Positions 1 through 7,949 of a stretch of DNA of 33,733 nt are shown one piece after another. Position numbers and translations under genes: made by a program. The notes beneath the pieces were generated by a model. The model saw only the letters and a program-made list of their open reading frames with translations, made no database searches and was not told where the DNA came from. This stretch comes from CAYLNM01 sp964385045 (GTDB lineage: Bacteria; Planctomycetota; Phycisphaerae; Phycisphaerales; SM1A02), in contig CAYLNM010000028.1 of assembly GCA_964385045.1 (NCBI GenBank), positions 1-33,733 of the forward strand, written 5' to 3'. Numbering within the stretch: position 1 is the first letter of the stretch; each line of letters opens with the position of its first letter.

Positions 1-48
1 GGACCGGGGGACCGGGGGACCGGGGGACCGGGGGACCGGGGGACCGGG
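1..48. repeat. 8-bp tandem repeat, six copies
   Basis: Six perfect consecutive copies of GGACCGGG fill the first 48 bases. The array begins at the window edge, so its true copy number is unknown. It lies just downstream of the end of the leftward amphi-Trp gene. No coding role is visible. Confidence 0.95.
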
Positions 49-76
49 TCGTCGACGGCGGGACCGGTCCCGAGAC

Positions 77-313
77 TCAGTCGTCGAGCGCCCAGACGAG
101 CTGGAGCTCGATTTCCTCGCTGCCATCGCCGCGTTCGTGCTCGACGTTGACGGTGGCGTGCGGCGGGACGCTGACCCGCTCGCCGGCCACCTGGATGCGG
201 AACCGCTCGTCTCGCTCGAGACAGTCGGCGAGTCGGCGCAGCGTGGCGATGAACTGCCGGCGGGGGTAGTCCTTCACGACGTCCCGCTCGGGCCGAGGGC
301 GACGGACGGCCAT
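77..313 (-). CDS. amphi-Trp domain-containing protein
   Basis: A 78-residue soluble protein made almost entirely of an amphi-Trp domain. It opens with a basic stretch, then a helix with the pattern RRQFIATLRRLADCLE, then beta strands (RIQVAGERVSVPP, ATVNVEHE) and the family's acidic end EIELQLVWALDD with its tryptophan. The ATG at 313 is chosen because the domain starts within about 15 residues of it; longer in-frame extensions upstream are Arg-rich and do not look coding. The biochemical function of the family is unknown; it is frequent in haloarchaea and some marine bacteria. It is followed leftward by a tandem repeat and preceded by about 220 bases holding a possible operator. Confidence 0.8.
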   Translation of the reverse strand: MAVRRPRPERDVVKDYPRRQFIATLRRLADCLERDERFRIQVAGERVSVPPHATVNVEHERGDGSEEIELQLVWALDD

Positions 314-413
314 GGCGAGTCTCCGGCGGCCGGGCGCGATCCCCCGCACGGTGCGACCGGACGTCGGTCGAGCGGCACGGGACGCGCTCCGGGCGGCGCG
401 GAGCGTACGTCGG

Positions 414-447
414 CGATGTTCGCGCACGGTGTGCGTCCGATGTTCGC
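414..447. promoter_or_regulatory. paired 10-bp direct repeat flanking a small inverted repeat
   Basis: CGATGTTCGC occurs at 414-423 and again at 438-447. Between them is an inverted repeat, CGCAC (423-427) and GTGCG (431-435). The element lies 101-134 bases upstream of the amphi-Trp start codon and downstream of the dodecin stop codon at 534, so it is in the only non-coding stretch between these genes. A regulator site is an inference. Confidence 0.35.
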
Positions 448-533
448 CGTGAACCGGGGTCCGGAGCGCCGAGCCCCGCCGCCCGGGCCGGAGTGCCCTC
501 GTCCGCCGGCCGCGGCGTGCCGTCCGCCGCGGC

Positions 534-743
534 TCAGTCCTCGAGCGTGAAGCCGACCTTGACCGTCACCTGCCAGTGGGCGATCGCCCCGTCCTCGATG
601 TGGCCGCGGGACTCGACGACCTCGAACCACCGCAGGTTCGTGAGCGTCTTGCTCGCGCGGGCGATGGCGGTGCGGATGGCGTCGTCGCTGCTCGTCGTCG
701 ACGATCCGGTGAGCTCGACGACCTTGTAGACGTGATCGGACAT
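534..743 (-). CDS. dodecin family flavin-binding protein
   Basis: A 69-residue protein with the full dodecin fold signature: an N-terminal strand (VYKVVELTGSS), a helix (DDAIRTAIARASKTL), the strand LRWFEVVESRGHI and a C-terminal strand HWQVTVKVGF. The tryptophan in LRWFEV and the glutamine in HWQV correspond to the flavin-stacking and flavin-contacting residues of known dodecins. Dodecins form hollow 12-mers that bind FMN, FAD or riboflavin and buffer free flavin. Its length is normal for the family. An AAGGA-like ribosome site lies about 9 bases before the ATG. It runs in the same direction as the amphi-Trp and SpoIIAA-like neighbours but is separated by non-coding gaps. Confidence 0.92.
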   Translation of the reverse strand: MSDHVYKVVELTGSSTTSSDDAIRTAIARASKTLTNLRWFEVVESRGHIEDGAIAHWQVTVKVGFTLED

Positions 744-852
744 GGCGGGATCCTTGCTGGGGTGGGCGTCGGACTCGGTCGCCCTCTGACGCCGGGTGGG
801 TTCGGGCGGCCGTGGCACGACCGGTCGCGGAGGCTCGGCGGCCGGCCGTGAC

Positions 853-1284
853 TCAGTGGTCCGACGACGAGTCGCTCGAGAGCCACCGCGTCGCCGCCAC
901 CGGCGACGAGAACACGCGGATGTGCTCCGGACAGTCCGCCCGACGCGCCGCATGCGCGAACACCGTGAGGATACCTTCGTGCAGCGGCTCGCGACTGACG
1001 AGTGCGGTGCGTCCGCCGCCGCGTCGGTGGGCGATGCCCAGCAGGTCGTCGCGGGCGTCCATCCAGTGGGCGTAGTCCGTCTCGCCGAGGTGCGCCTCGC
1101 CGAAGTCGAACAACAGCGGCCGGCTGCCCCACCGCGTGTGGTTCGCTCGGATGAACTCGACGAGCACCGGCACCTCGGTGGGGCCGACCACCTGATGCTC
1201 CACGTGATGCGCGTGCTCGATGGTGTGGATGCAGCGGGACTCGTCCACCGACGGATCTGACGTCGTATGCTCGTGATTCGGCAT
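853..1284 (-). CDS. SpoIIAA/STAS-like protein
   Basis: A 143-residue soluble protein. After a His-rich start (HEHTTSD, HAHHVEHQ) the pattern of alternating strands and helices resembles the SpoIIAA-like fold: a central strand LLFDFGEAHLG, a helix around WMDARDDLLGIAHRR, a strand TALVSREPL, a helix with GILTVFAHAARR, and the end IRVFSSPVAATRWL, which matches the FxxxxxAxxWL close of that family. The function of most members is unknown; some bind lipids or act as regulators. GGAAGGA lies about 13 bases upstream of the ATG. The family assignment rests on pattern recognition only. Confidence 0.6.
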   Translation of the reverse strand: MPNHEHTTSDPSVDESRCIHTIEHAHHVEHQVVGPTEVPVLVEFIRANHTRWGSRPLLFDFGEAHLGETDYAHWMDARDDLLGIAHRRGGGRTALVSREPLHEGILTVFAHAARRADCPEHIRVFSSPVAATRWLSSDSSSDH

Positions 1285-1386
1285 CGGGTGTCACCGTCCT
1301 TCCGGTCGCGGGAGTCGATGCTCCCGAGACGACCGAAGGGAAGCACGACGACCCACCGCCGCCCTGAACGGCGGGTGAATGCGCCT

Positions 1387-2016
1387 TCATCCCGCGCCGG
1401 AGGGTCGCGCCCCGCGATCGATGGCCCCGCTGCGGCGTGCGCTCCGCATCATCGAGACGCCGAGCAGCGCGACCACGGCGCCCGCGGCGGTGAAGACGAA
1501 CGGACCGTACTGGTGCGAGCGCGGCCGCACGAGGCGGAGCTCGTCCCCGGGAGCCCGCCGCATCGTGACCGTCGATCCGACCGCGTACGGGCCCTCGGCG
1601 GCCCGGCGGACGCTCCGGTTCGAGCCCTGCCGCGGCCAGTCGGTCACGGTGACGGGCCGACCGTCGACCTCGGCCTCGAGGACGACCCGCAGCCGCCACG
1701 GCGACTCCGCGTGCTCCCGCCGGACCTCCGACTCCACCACGGTGGCGTCCACGAGCGGCCACGTCGCCCGCTCGGCCTGCCGCGTGAACCCCTGCACGCC
1801 GGGGAACCAGATCGCGGCGAGGCCGGCGAGGAGGAACGCGAGGCCCGAGAGCAGCCCGCCGGTCGGGCGGGAGGCATCGGCGCCACCGGTCGCGTCCGGC
1901 CCGCGGTCGGACCTCGGGGATCCGGCCGTGGTCGGCGGTGCGTCCGCGGCCGACTCCTCGGCCGCCGGCGGCCCGTCCGTCCCGGCCGTCCCGTGTCGAC
2001 CGTCGGCGTCCGCCAT
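1387..2016 (-). CDS. DUF3592-type two-helix membrane protein
   Basis: A 209-residue protein starting MADADGRHG. The first 50 residues are a Pro/Ala/Asp-rich disordered segment. A membrane helix follows (LLSGLAFLLAGLAAIWF), then a soluble beta-rich domain (about 75-165: ATWPLVDATVVESEV, RLRVVLEAEVDGRPV, VGSTVTMRRAPGDEL), then a second membrane helix (FVFTAAGAVVALLGVSMM). This helix-domain-helix order, with a YxxG-like turn near YAVGSTVTM, is typical of DUF3592 proteins, whose function is unknown. It is divergent from the serine hydrolase gene, and about 140 bases between them must hold both promoters. Confidence 0.65.
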   Translation of the reverse strand: MADADGRHGTAGTDGPPAAEESAADAPPTTAGSPRSDRGPDATGGADASRPTGGLLSGLAFLLAGLAAIWFPGVQGFTRQAERATWPLVDATVVESEVRREHAESPWRLRVVLEAEVDGRPVTVTDWPRQGSNRSVRRAAEGPYAVGSTVTMRRAPGDELRLVRPRSHQYGPFVFTAAGAVVALLGVSMMRSARRSGAIDRGARPSGAG

Positions 2017-2156
2017 GCGTCTGCTCCCGGGCCCGCGGGGATGCGCGGCGGCCCGACGCCGTATCGACGCACGACCCCGGACGCAGCCAGCCATGCCCGA
2101 TGCCGTCGGCCGGCTCCCCGGGTCCGGACCCGTCCATCCCGCACGCGGAGCACGAC

Positions 2157-3572
2157 ATGACCATTCGCCACCGCCGCCGTCCGATCATCCACCGGCTCGC
2201 GCCACTCGCCCCGGCCCGCGCCACCCGGGCCGCCGGCCCCGCCGCCCCCGCCGCCCCGGCCCGCGTCGCCGCCGCCCTCGCCGTCGCCGCCGCCATCCTC
2301 GCCCCCGCGACCCCGGCCCCGGCCGAGGACCTGCCGGTCGAGCCGCGGTTCGCCGCCGTCGACGCGTGGCTGGCGGGCAACCCCGGCTTCTTCCCGGAGG
2401 GCGTCGGGCTCGTCCTGGTCGAGGACGGCGCGGTCGTGTTCCGCCGCACGTACCACGGCCTGGCGTTCGACGACGTGCTGCCGATCGCCTCGTCCACCAA
2501 GTGGATCAGCGGCCTCGCGATCACCGCCGCGATCGTCGATCCGTCGACCGGGCTGACGCCGGAGACGCGGATCTCCGAGCACGTGCCGGCGTTCGGCCCT
2601 CCGTTCTCGCCCGACAAGGAGACGATCACGCTCGGGCAGGCCTTCGCCCACCTCTCCGCCCTGCCCGCGGGAGCGCCCAATCCGCACCGCAACCCGCTCC
2701 TCACGCACGAGCAGGCGGTCGCCGCGATCTCGGCCCTCGAGCTCGAGGGCGATCCCGGCGGGCAGATCCGCTACGACGGCAAGGCGATGTCGGCCGCGGG
2801 CCTCGCGGTCGCCGCCGCCCTCGGCACCGACTGGACGAGCCACGCCGAGGCGGTGCTCTTCGGCCCGCTCGGCATGGACGCGACCGACTGGGACGCCTTC
2901 ACGCCGCCGGAGCTCGTGCCGACCGCGAATCCGAACGTCGCCGGCTCGATCCGCACCTCGATGCGGGACTACGAGCGGTTCCTGGTGATGCTGGGCTCGG
3001 GCGGAACGGTGGACGGCACCGAGATCGTGCGGCCGGCGGCCATTCGGCTGCTGCTCGAGGACCGCGCGGGCGTCGAGACGCCGATCGAGCGCTCCCCCTA
3101 CGCGACCTACGCCCCCTTCGTCCCGGACGTCGCCGCGTTCCGCACCGGCTTCGGCTGCTTCATCGACCCGGCCCGCATCGTGCCCGACGTCGCCGCCGGC
3201 GAGCCGGCCGCCCGCTGGGCGACCTCGGCCGGCGCCTTCGGCACCAACGCGTTCCTCGACCTCGACCGCGGTCTCGCGGGCGTGCTGTTCACGGAGAACC
3301 AGGACCGCTGGCCGAATCCGGACCCGGACCTGCCGCCGTACAACCCGTCCACGCGGGCGTTCCTGCAGTTCCTGCGGCCGCTGATCGAGGCGGCGGTGCC
3401 GGTGGTCTGCCCGACCGACGTCGACCGCAACGACCGCACCGGCTTCGCCGACCTCGTGCGGGTGCTCGGGGCGTGGAACGCGACGACCGGGCCGGAGGAC
3501 GTGAACGGCGACGGCCTCGTCGGGTTCGACGACGTGGTCGCGGTACTCGGGGCGTGGGGACCGTGCGCGTGA
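2157..3572 (+). CDS. exported beta-lactamase-fold serine hydrolase with dockerin-like tail
   Basis: A 471-residue protein. Residues 1-57 form a long Ala/Pro-rich export signal. The body resembles the beta-lactamase/penicillin-binding-protein family (esterases, D-Ala carboxypeptidases): S112-S-T-K115 fits the SxxK nucleophile motif, Y206 in IRYDG sits where the YxN tyrosine is expected, and SAGAFGTN near residue 365 may replace the usual K/H-TG motif. The last 55 residues are a GC-type dockerin-like module: Ca-loop 1 TDVDRNDRTGFADL, Ca-loop 2 EDVNGDGLVGFDDV, ending GAWGPCA. The substrate cannot be told. The ATG is chosen for GGAG 8 bases upstream and for the signal sequence. It is the only rightward gene in the first 26 kb. 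Confidence 0.85.
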   Translation: MTIRHRRRPIIHRLAPLAPARATRAAGPAAPAAPARVAAALAVAAAILAPATPAPAEDLPVEPRFAAVDAWLAGNPGFFPEGVGLVLVEDGAVVFRRTYHGLAFDDVLPIASSTKWISGLAITAAIVDPSTGLTPETRISEHVPAFGPPFSPDKETITLGQAFAHLSALPAGAPNPHRNPLLTHEQAVAAISALELEGDPGGQIRYDGKAMSAAGLAVAAALGTDWTSHAEAVLFGPLGMDATDWDAFTPPELVPTANPNVAGSIRTSMRDYERFLVMLGSGGTVDGTEIVRPAAIRLLLEDRAGVETPIERSPYATYAPFVPDVAAFRTGFGCFIDPARIVPDVAAGEPAARWATSAGAFGTNAFLDLDRGLAGVLFTENQDRWPNPDPDLPPYNPSTRAFLQFLRPLIEAAVPVVCPTDVDRNDRTGFADLVRVLGAWNATTGPEDVNGDGLVGFDDVVAVLGAWGPCA

Positions 3573-3810
3573 ACGCGCGCCGCGGCCGACGCGGGCGACG
3601 CGACCGACGCGGCCGGCTCGGCCGGCTCGGCCGCGCGTGATGACGCCGGAGGAGGCGGTCGGACGGGCGGCGCGACCGGGGCGCGTCGTCCGTCTCGGCC
3701 GGCGCCGGGCGGGCGAGGACCGCGTCGCCGAGCGCCGTGGCCGGGCGACGGTGCGGCGTCCCGTGCCCCCGCGTGCTCGCCCGCGGATCCGCGTTCGCAC
3801 GCCCGCGCTC

Positions 3811-3846
3811 GCGCCCGCGCCCGCGCCCGCGCCCGCGTCCGCGTCC
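3811..3846. repeat. 6-bp tandem repeat GCGCCC/GCGTCC
   Basis: Four copies of GCGCCC are followed by two of GCGTCC, in the non-coding space between the convergent ends of the serine hydrolase (3572) and the Sel1-repeat gene (3860). Nothing else clear is seen in 3573-3859 except a 9-bp direct repeat of CCGGCTCGG near 3612-3632. Confidence 0.9.
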
Positions 3847-3859
3847 GCGCGATCGGCCC

Positions 3860-5461
3860 TCAGGGCCGCGTCGGAGCCACCGCGAACGCCTCGGTGGCCG
3901 GGATCGTCGCCCCCGCCTCGAAGGCCCGTGCCCGCACCGTCGCCTCCGCGATCTGGGCCGCGCTCAGCCGGCGGGCGAGCCGCCCCATGCGTCCGGCCGA
4001 CGCGTCGTCGCCGTGCTCGGCCGCGAGGCTGTACCACAGGTACGCCGTCACGTCGTCCTGCGGCACGCCGCGGCCCTGCTCGTGCATCTGGCCGAGCCGC
4101 GACTGGGCCATCGGGTCGCCCGCGGCCGCCGCGAGGCTCGTCCACCGCGCCGCCTCGGCGTCGCTCCGTCGCACGCCCACGCCCTGCAGGTGCATCAGGC
4201 CGAGGCTCGCCTGGGCCGCGGGCACGCCCTGCTCCGCCGCCCGGCGCAGCCAGCCGGCGGCCGCGACGGTGTCGCGGGGCACGCCCTCGCCCTCGAGCAG
4301 CAGCGCCGCGAGGTTGACCTGCGCCACCGCCAGCCCGGCCTCGGCCGCGGTCATGAAGTGGTCCGCCGCCGCCGCCGCGTCCTCGGGCCCGCCGAGGCCG
4401 CGGAGGGCCATCCAGCCGAGCGAGAACTCCGCCTCCGCGAGCCCCTCGGCCGCCGCTTCGCGGAAGAGCGCCCGGGCCATGGGGTGGTCGGTCGCGACCA
4501 GCTCTCCGGTCATGTACATCAGGCCGAGGTTGTTCATCGCCGGGGCGTGGCCCTGATCGGCGGCCCGCCGGTACCACGCGACGGCCCGCGCCCCGCTGCG
4601 GTCGACGCCCGCACCCCGCTCGTACATCGCGGCCAGCGTCGTCTGCGACTGGGGGAGGCCCTCGTTGGCGGCTCGGCGGTACCACGCCACCGCCTCCCGC
4701 AGGTCCGGCTCGGTGCCGAGGCCCTGCTCGTGCATGACGCCGGTCGCGTGCATCGCGAGGCGGTTGCCCTGCTCGGCCGAGCGGCGGTACCACGCCAGCG
4801 CGGTCGCGTCGTCGCGCTCGAAGCCCACGCCCTCGTGGTGCATGGTGGCGAGGAGGTACTGGGCGTTCGCGTCGCCCTTCCGGCTGGCCGAGCGGAGCAG
4901 GTCGGCGGCCCGCCCGGGGTCGCGCGGCACGCCGTGCCCGCGAAGATGCAGCATGCCGAGGTTGCTCTGCGCGGCCGCGTGCCCGCGGTCGGCGGCCCGG
5001 CGGTACCAGCGGGCGGCCTCGGCGGGGTCCTGCCGCACGCCCGCGCCGCGGTGGTAGAGCGAGCCGAGGTTGCACGCCGCGTCCTGGTGCCCCTGCTCGG
5101 CCGCGCGGCGGTACCAGTGGGCCGCCTCGGCCGGATCCAGCGGCACGCCGTCGCCCCGCTCGAAGCGGCTCGCGAGGACGAACTGGGCGTCGGCGTCGCC
5201 GGTGCGGGCGAGGCCGCGGAGGCGATCGAGCGTCACCGGCTCGTCGCGGCCGATCCGCGGGTCGCGGACGCGGTCCCCGTCGAGGACGTAGATGGTCGAG
5301 CCGGCGACCGCGCCGCGGTCGGGGCCGCTGCCGGGCGCGGGGCGACCGGTGGCGGCGAGGTCGTCGGTGACGCAGCCGCCGAGCGCGACGAGGGCGAGGC
5401 CCGCGGCGGAGGTGATGATGGCGGCGGCGGCGGAGCGGCGAACGCGGGTGGTCGGCGGCAT
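3860..5461 (-). CDS. Sel1-like repeat lipoprotein, 11 repeats
   Basis: A 533-residue exported protein. The signal peptide ends in a lipobox-like ALGGC near residue 30, so a lipid anchor is likely. From about residue 85 to 480 there are eleven consecutive 36-residue Sel1-like repeats of the form G-x-A-x-AQ-x-x-LG-x-M-x-x-x-G-x-GV-x-x-D-x-x-x-A-x-x-WYRRAA. The end (RLSAAQIAEATVRARAFEA) is the helix that usually closes bacterial Sel1 proteins. Such solenoids bind partner proteins in signalling or envelope processes; no enzyme motif is present. GGAGG lies about 10 bases upstream of the ATG. It stands alone: convergent with the serine hydrolase, and a stem-loop separates it from the gene upstream. 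Confidence 0.92.
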   Translation of the reverse strand: MPPTTRVRRSAAAAIITSAAGLALVALGGCVTDDLAATGRPAPGSGPDRGAVAGSTIYVLDGDRVRDPRIGRDEPVTLDRLRGLARTGDADAQFVLASRFERGDGVPLDPAEAAHWYRRAAEQGHQDAACNLGSLYHRGAGVRQDPAEAARWYRRAADRGHAAAQSNLGMLHLRGHGVPRDPGRAADLLRSASRKGDANAQYLLATMHHEGVGFERDDATALAWYRRSAEQGNRLAMHATGVMHEQGLGTEPDLREAVAWYRRAANEGLPQSQTTLAAMYERGAGVDRSGARAVAWYRRAADQGHAPAMNNLGLMYMTGELVATDHPMARALFREAAAEGLAEAEFSLGWMALRGLGGPEDAAAAADHFMTAAEAGLAVAQVNLAALLLEGEGVPRDTVAAAGWLRRAAEQGVPAAQASLGLMHLQGVGVRRSDAEAARWTSLAAAAGDPMAQSRLGQMHEQGRGVPQDDVTAYLWYSLAAEHGDDASAGRMGRLARRLSAAQIAEATVRARAFEAGATIPATEAFAVAPTRP

Positions 5462-5776
5462 GGCGCGGTGTTCCTCCGGGAGCTCGGGATCCCGAAGGCG
5501 ATCGACGCGCCGGCGCCGGGGATTGAGGGGACGACGGCCCCGACGGGACGCCGGGCCCGGGGCGGACGACGGGGATTCGGGTCAGGCGCAGCGACGCGGC
5601 GCCGAGGCGCGGCCCCGCCGTCCGAGAAGACGCGCACGGTCCGCCGGTGGCTCGGGCCGCGGGAACGGAGCGCCCGCGCCCCGGGCGCACGACACGCCCC
5701 CCGGGAGGGTGGGAGCCTCGCCGGGGGGCGTGCCGGTGGTCGCCGGCTCAGGCCGATCGCGCGGCGGCCGCGCGGG
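5462..5776. other. 315-base intergenic region
   Basis: No gene is supported here. It holds the Sel1 gene's upstream region, including its ribosome site, and the strong stem-loop at 5693-5732 that follows the cysteine peptidase/propeller gene. No clear promoter hexamers were recognised in the very GC-rich sequence. Confidence 0.6.
5693..5732 (-). terminator. 12-bp perfect stem-loop after the C39/propeller gene
   Basis: CACGCCCCCCGG (5693-5704) pairs perfectly with CCGGGGGGCGTG (5721-5732). Inside the 16-base loop GAGG (5705-5708) can pair with CCTC (5716-5719), extending the hairpin. It lies 45-84 bases beyond the stop codon of the leftward gene at 5777. No T-run follows, so it may act as a Rho-assisted or 3'-end-stabilising hairpin rather than a classic intrinsic terminator. 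Confidence 0.6.
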
Positions 5777-7702
5777 TCATCCGCAGTCGCCCCACGCCGC
5801 GAGCAGCTCGACCAGATCCCCGAAGCCGACGACGGTGTCGTAGTCGAGGTCCGCGTCGCAGAAGAGGCCGTCCGGACACGGGCCCCACGTCCCGAGCAGC
5901 GTGACGAGGTCGTCGAACTCCACCACCTCGTCCAGGTCCAGGTCCGCCGGGCAGTCCGGGACGCCGGGGGCGAAGGTCTCCGGCAGCACGTTCCGCCACG
6001 ACTCGGCGTCGTGGATCGCGGGGTCGAAGTTGGTGCGGCTCATCGTGACGACCGATCGCGCGTCGGCGGGCCGGCCGGTGAACGCGCCGTCCTCGACCGG
6101 CGCCCACGTCCCGTCGTCGGCCTCCGCGAACTCCTTCCACGTCCCGTCCTCGTCCACCACCAGCAGGTGCCCCCGCTCGTCGACCTGCACCGCCGCGAGC
6201 TCGCCCGTGCCCGGCAGCGACGGCGTCGAGACGAGCGGCGGGGCGCCGACCACGAGCCGCACGAGGACCAGCTCGTCGCCGTCGACGATCCACAGACCGT
6301 CGCGCGTCGGATCCCACGCCAGCGGCGCGTTGGGGACGAACGGTCCCTCGCCCGGGATCGACACGAAGTCCGCGGGCCCCTCGAGCGTCTGCGACAGCAG
6401 GATCAGCCGACGGGCCGACGGGTCGAGCACGACGACCCGCCGCGTGACGGGATCGACGGTCATCGACGCCCCCGCGGGGGCGGGCACGGAGGCGAGGACC
6501 TCCGGCTCCTCCGCGTCGATGAGCACCTTGAGCAGCTGCCCCGAGCCGAGGGCCATGATCGAGCGGTCGGGAGCGACGATCAGGTCGGCGGGGCCGGGCA
6601 GCGGCACCGGCAGCTCGATCCACTCGGGGTCGAACAGGTCGCTGCAGTGCAGGGCGTAGCCGCCGGTGGCGGTCTGGATCGACGCGTAGGCGAGATTCAT
6701 CGAGGGGCCGGCGACGATCGCGGCGACGTCGCCCGGGGGCGGGTCGAGGTCGATCTGCAGCGGCAGCCCCGCGTGGATCTGCGTCGCGAAGACCACCGAC
6801 GGGAACTCCACGCCGGGCTGGAAGGTCAGGCCGAGCTTGGGGCGGACGACGATCGCGCCGTCGATCAGGCGGATCGCGCCGTCGGCCGGCCCGGCGAAGA
6901 TCCGGCTCATCCGGCGGAGGAACGGGTCCTCGTCGTCGTTCGAGACGTAGATCGCGTCCTCCCAGGTGTACACGCGGTCGGTGAAGGTCGACTGCACCGC
7001 ATCGGCCCCGGAGTCGGCCGGGTCGCGGGCCCAGAGGCGATCGTTCGTCGTGCCTCCGGTCGCGCGGGAGAGCGTCAGGCAGTGGCCGCCGCCCCGGACG
7101 ACGAGGGCGCCGTCACCGGCGTACCAGCCGTGGCAGAACGAGACGATCCCCCCGGTGGCCACCGCCTGGGCGAGGTCGGAGACCTTCGGTGACCAGAGGA
7201 GGTTGGCGTAGTCGGCCGTCACCGTGAAGTCGCCCGAGAGGGCGAAGAGGGCCTCGGCCTGCAGGATCAGGCCGTCTCCGCCGGTACCGTCCTCGGGATC
7301 CGTCCCGCCGATCACCCCGAGGACCTGCAGGAGGTCGGTGACGAACGGATGGTTCGCCTGGCTCTGCCAGTTCCGCGGCTCGAGCAGGTCGGGGAAGCCG
7401 TGGTTCGCCGCGTAGGCCCCGAGGTTGAGGACGGCGGTGGGCGCGCAGTACATCGCCCCGTCGTTCGGCAGCCCCTCGAGCCCGTTCTCGGCCGCCCGGC
7501 GCTGGTCGAAGTCGGGCACGCCGGTCAGGCGCACGAGGAACGCCTCGTCGTTCAGGTAGAGGCTCTGGACGAGGTCGGCCGAGGCCGGGGCGGCGGGGAC
7601 GAGCCCCGTCAGGACGCCGGCGGCGAGGCCGATCGCGGCGATCCGACGGCCGGCGGCGGACGAGGGGACGGCGGCGGACGAGGGGACGGCGGGTCGTGGC
7701 AT
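5777..7702 (-). CDS. exported C39-like cysteine peptidase-fold / beta-propeller protein with dockerin-like tail
   Basis: A 641-residue protein with a signal peptide ending PASA-D near residue 42. Residues 60-260 look like a papain/C39-type fold: C86 in MYCAPTAVLN, H207 in GGGHCLTLSR and D227 in LWARDPAD could form a Cys-His-Asp triad. Residues 270-560 consist of repeated short strands (VVLDPSARRLILL, LWIVDGDELVLVRL, HLLVVDEDGTWKEF) that suggest a beta-propeller. The last 65 residues are two dockerin-like units (CPADLDLDEVVEFDDL ending GTWGPC; CDADLDYDTVVGFGDL ending AAWGDCG). Whether it is an active peptidase or a binding protein is not decidable here. CGGAG lies upstream of the ATG. A strong stem-loop follows it. 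Confidence 0.75.
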   Translation of the reverse strand: MPRPAVPSSAAVPSSAAGRRIAAIGLAAGVLTGLVPAAPASADLVQSLYLNDEAFLVRLTGVPDFDQRRAAENGLEGLPNDGAMYCAPTAVLNLGAYAANHGFPDLLEPRNWQSQANHPFVTDLLQVLGVIGGTDPEDGTGGDGLILQAEALFALSGDFTVTADYANLLWSPKVSDLAQAVATGGIVSFCHGWYAGDGALVVRGGGHCLTLSRATGGTTNDRLWARDPADSGADAVQSTFTDRVYTWEDAIYVSNDDEDPFLRRMSRIFAGPADGAIRLIDGAIVVRPKLGLTFQPGVEFPSVVFATQIHAGLPLQIDLDPPPGDVAAIVAGPSMNLAYASIQTATGGYALHCSDLFDPEWIELPVPLPGPADLIVAPDRSIMALGSGQLLKVLIDAEEPEVLASVPAPAGASMTVDPVTRRVVVLDPSARRLILLSQTLEGPADFVSIPGEGPFVPNAPLAWDPTRDGLWIVDGDELVLVRLVVGAPPLVSTPSLPGTGELAAVQVDERGHLLVVDEDGTWKEFAEADDGTWAPVEDGAFTGRPADARSVVTMSRTNFDPAIHDAESWRNVLPETFAPGVPDCPADLDLDEVVEFDDLVTLLGTWGPCPDGLFCDADLDYDTVVGFGDLVELLAAWGDCG

Positions 7703-7949
7703 GGGACGGGACTCCGGGCGGGGCGACCGACGGGCCGCCTCCGTCCGTGTCCACGAAAGGCGGAGCCGGCGGGCGCAGCCGGATCCCCGCCGTGGCGGGT
7801 CCTGGCGGATGCGCTCCCGCCCGGACCGGCGCCGGCCGGCCGCGCGCGGGTGACACGGCGCGAGGGCGACTCCTGCGCCGTGAGAGGCGGCGGCGCCGGT
7901 CCACCCCCCCGACCGGGAGCCGCACGGGGGTCCGAACGCGGCCGCGAGC

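Noticed and set aside
1..48. CRISPR array
   Set aside because: The 8-bp units are directly adjacent with no spacers, and no cas gene is present; it is a simple tandem repeat.
1644..5690. Very long open frames opposite or overlapping real genes, such as a minus-strand frame over 1644-5690 and plus-strand frames over 3737-7192 and 8840-11962
   Set aside because: They are Arg/Ala/Gly/Pro-rich with no domains, and arise because stop codons are rare at this GC content. The genes in the other frame have clear motifs and signal peptides.
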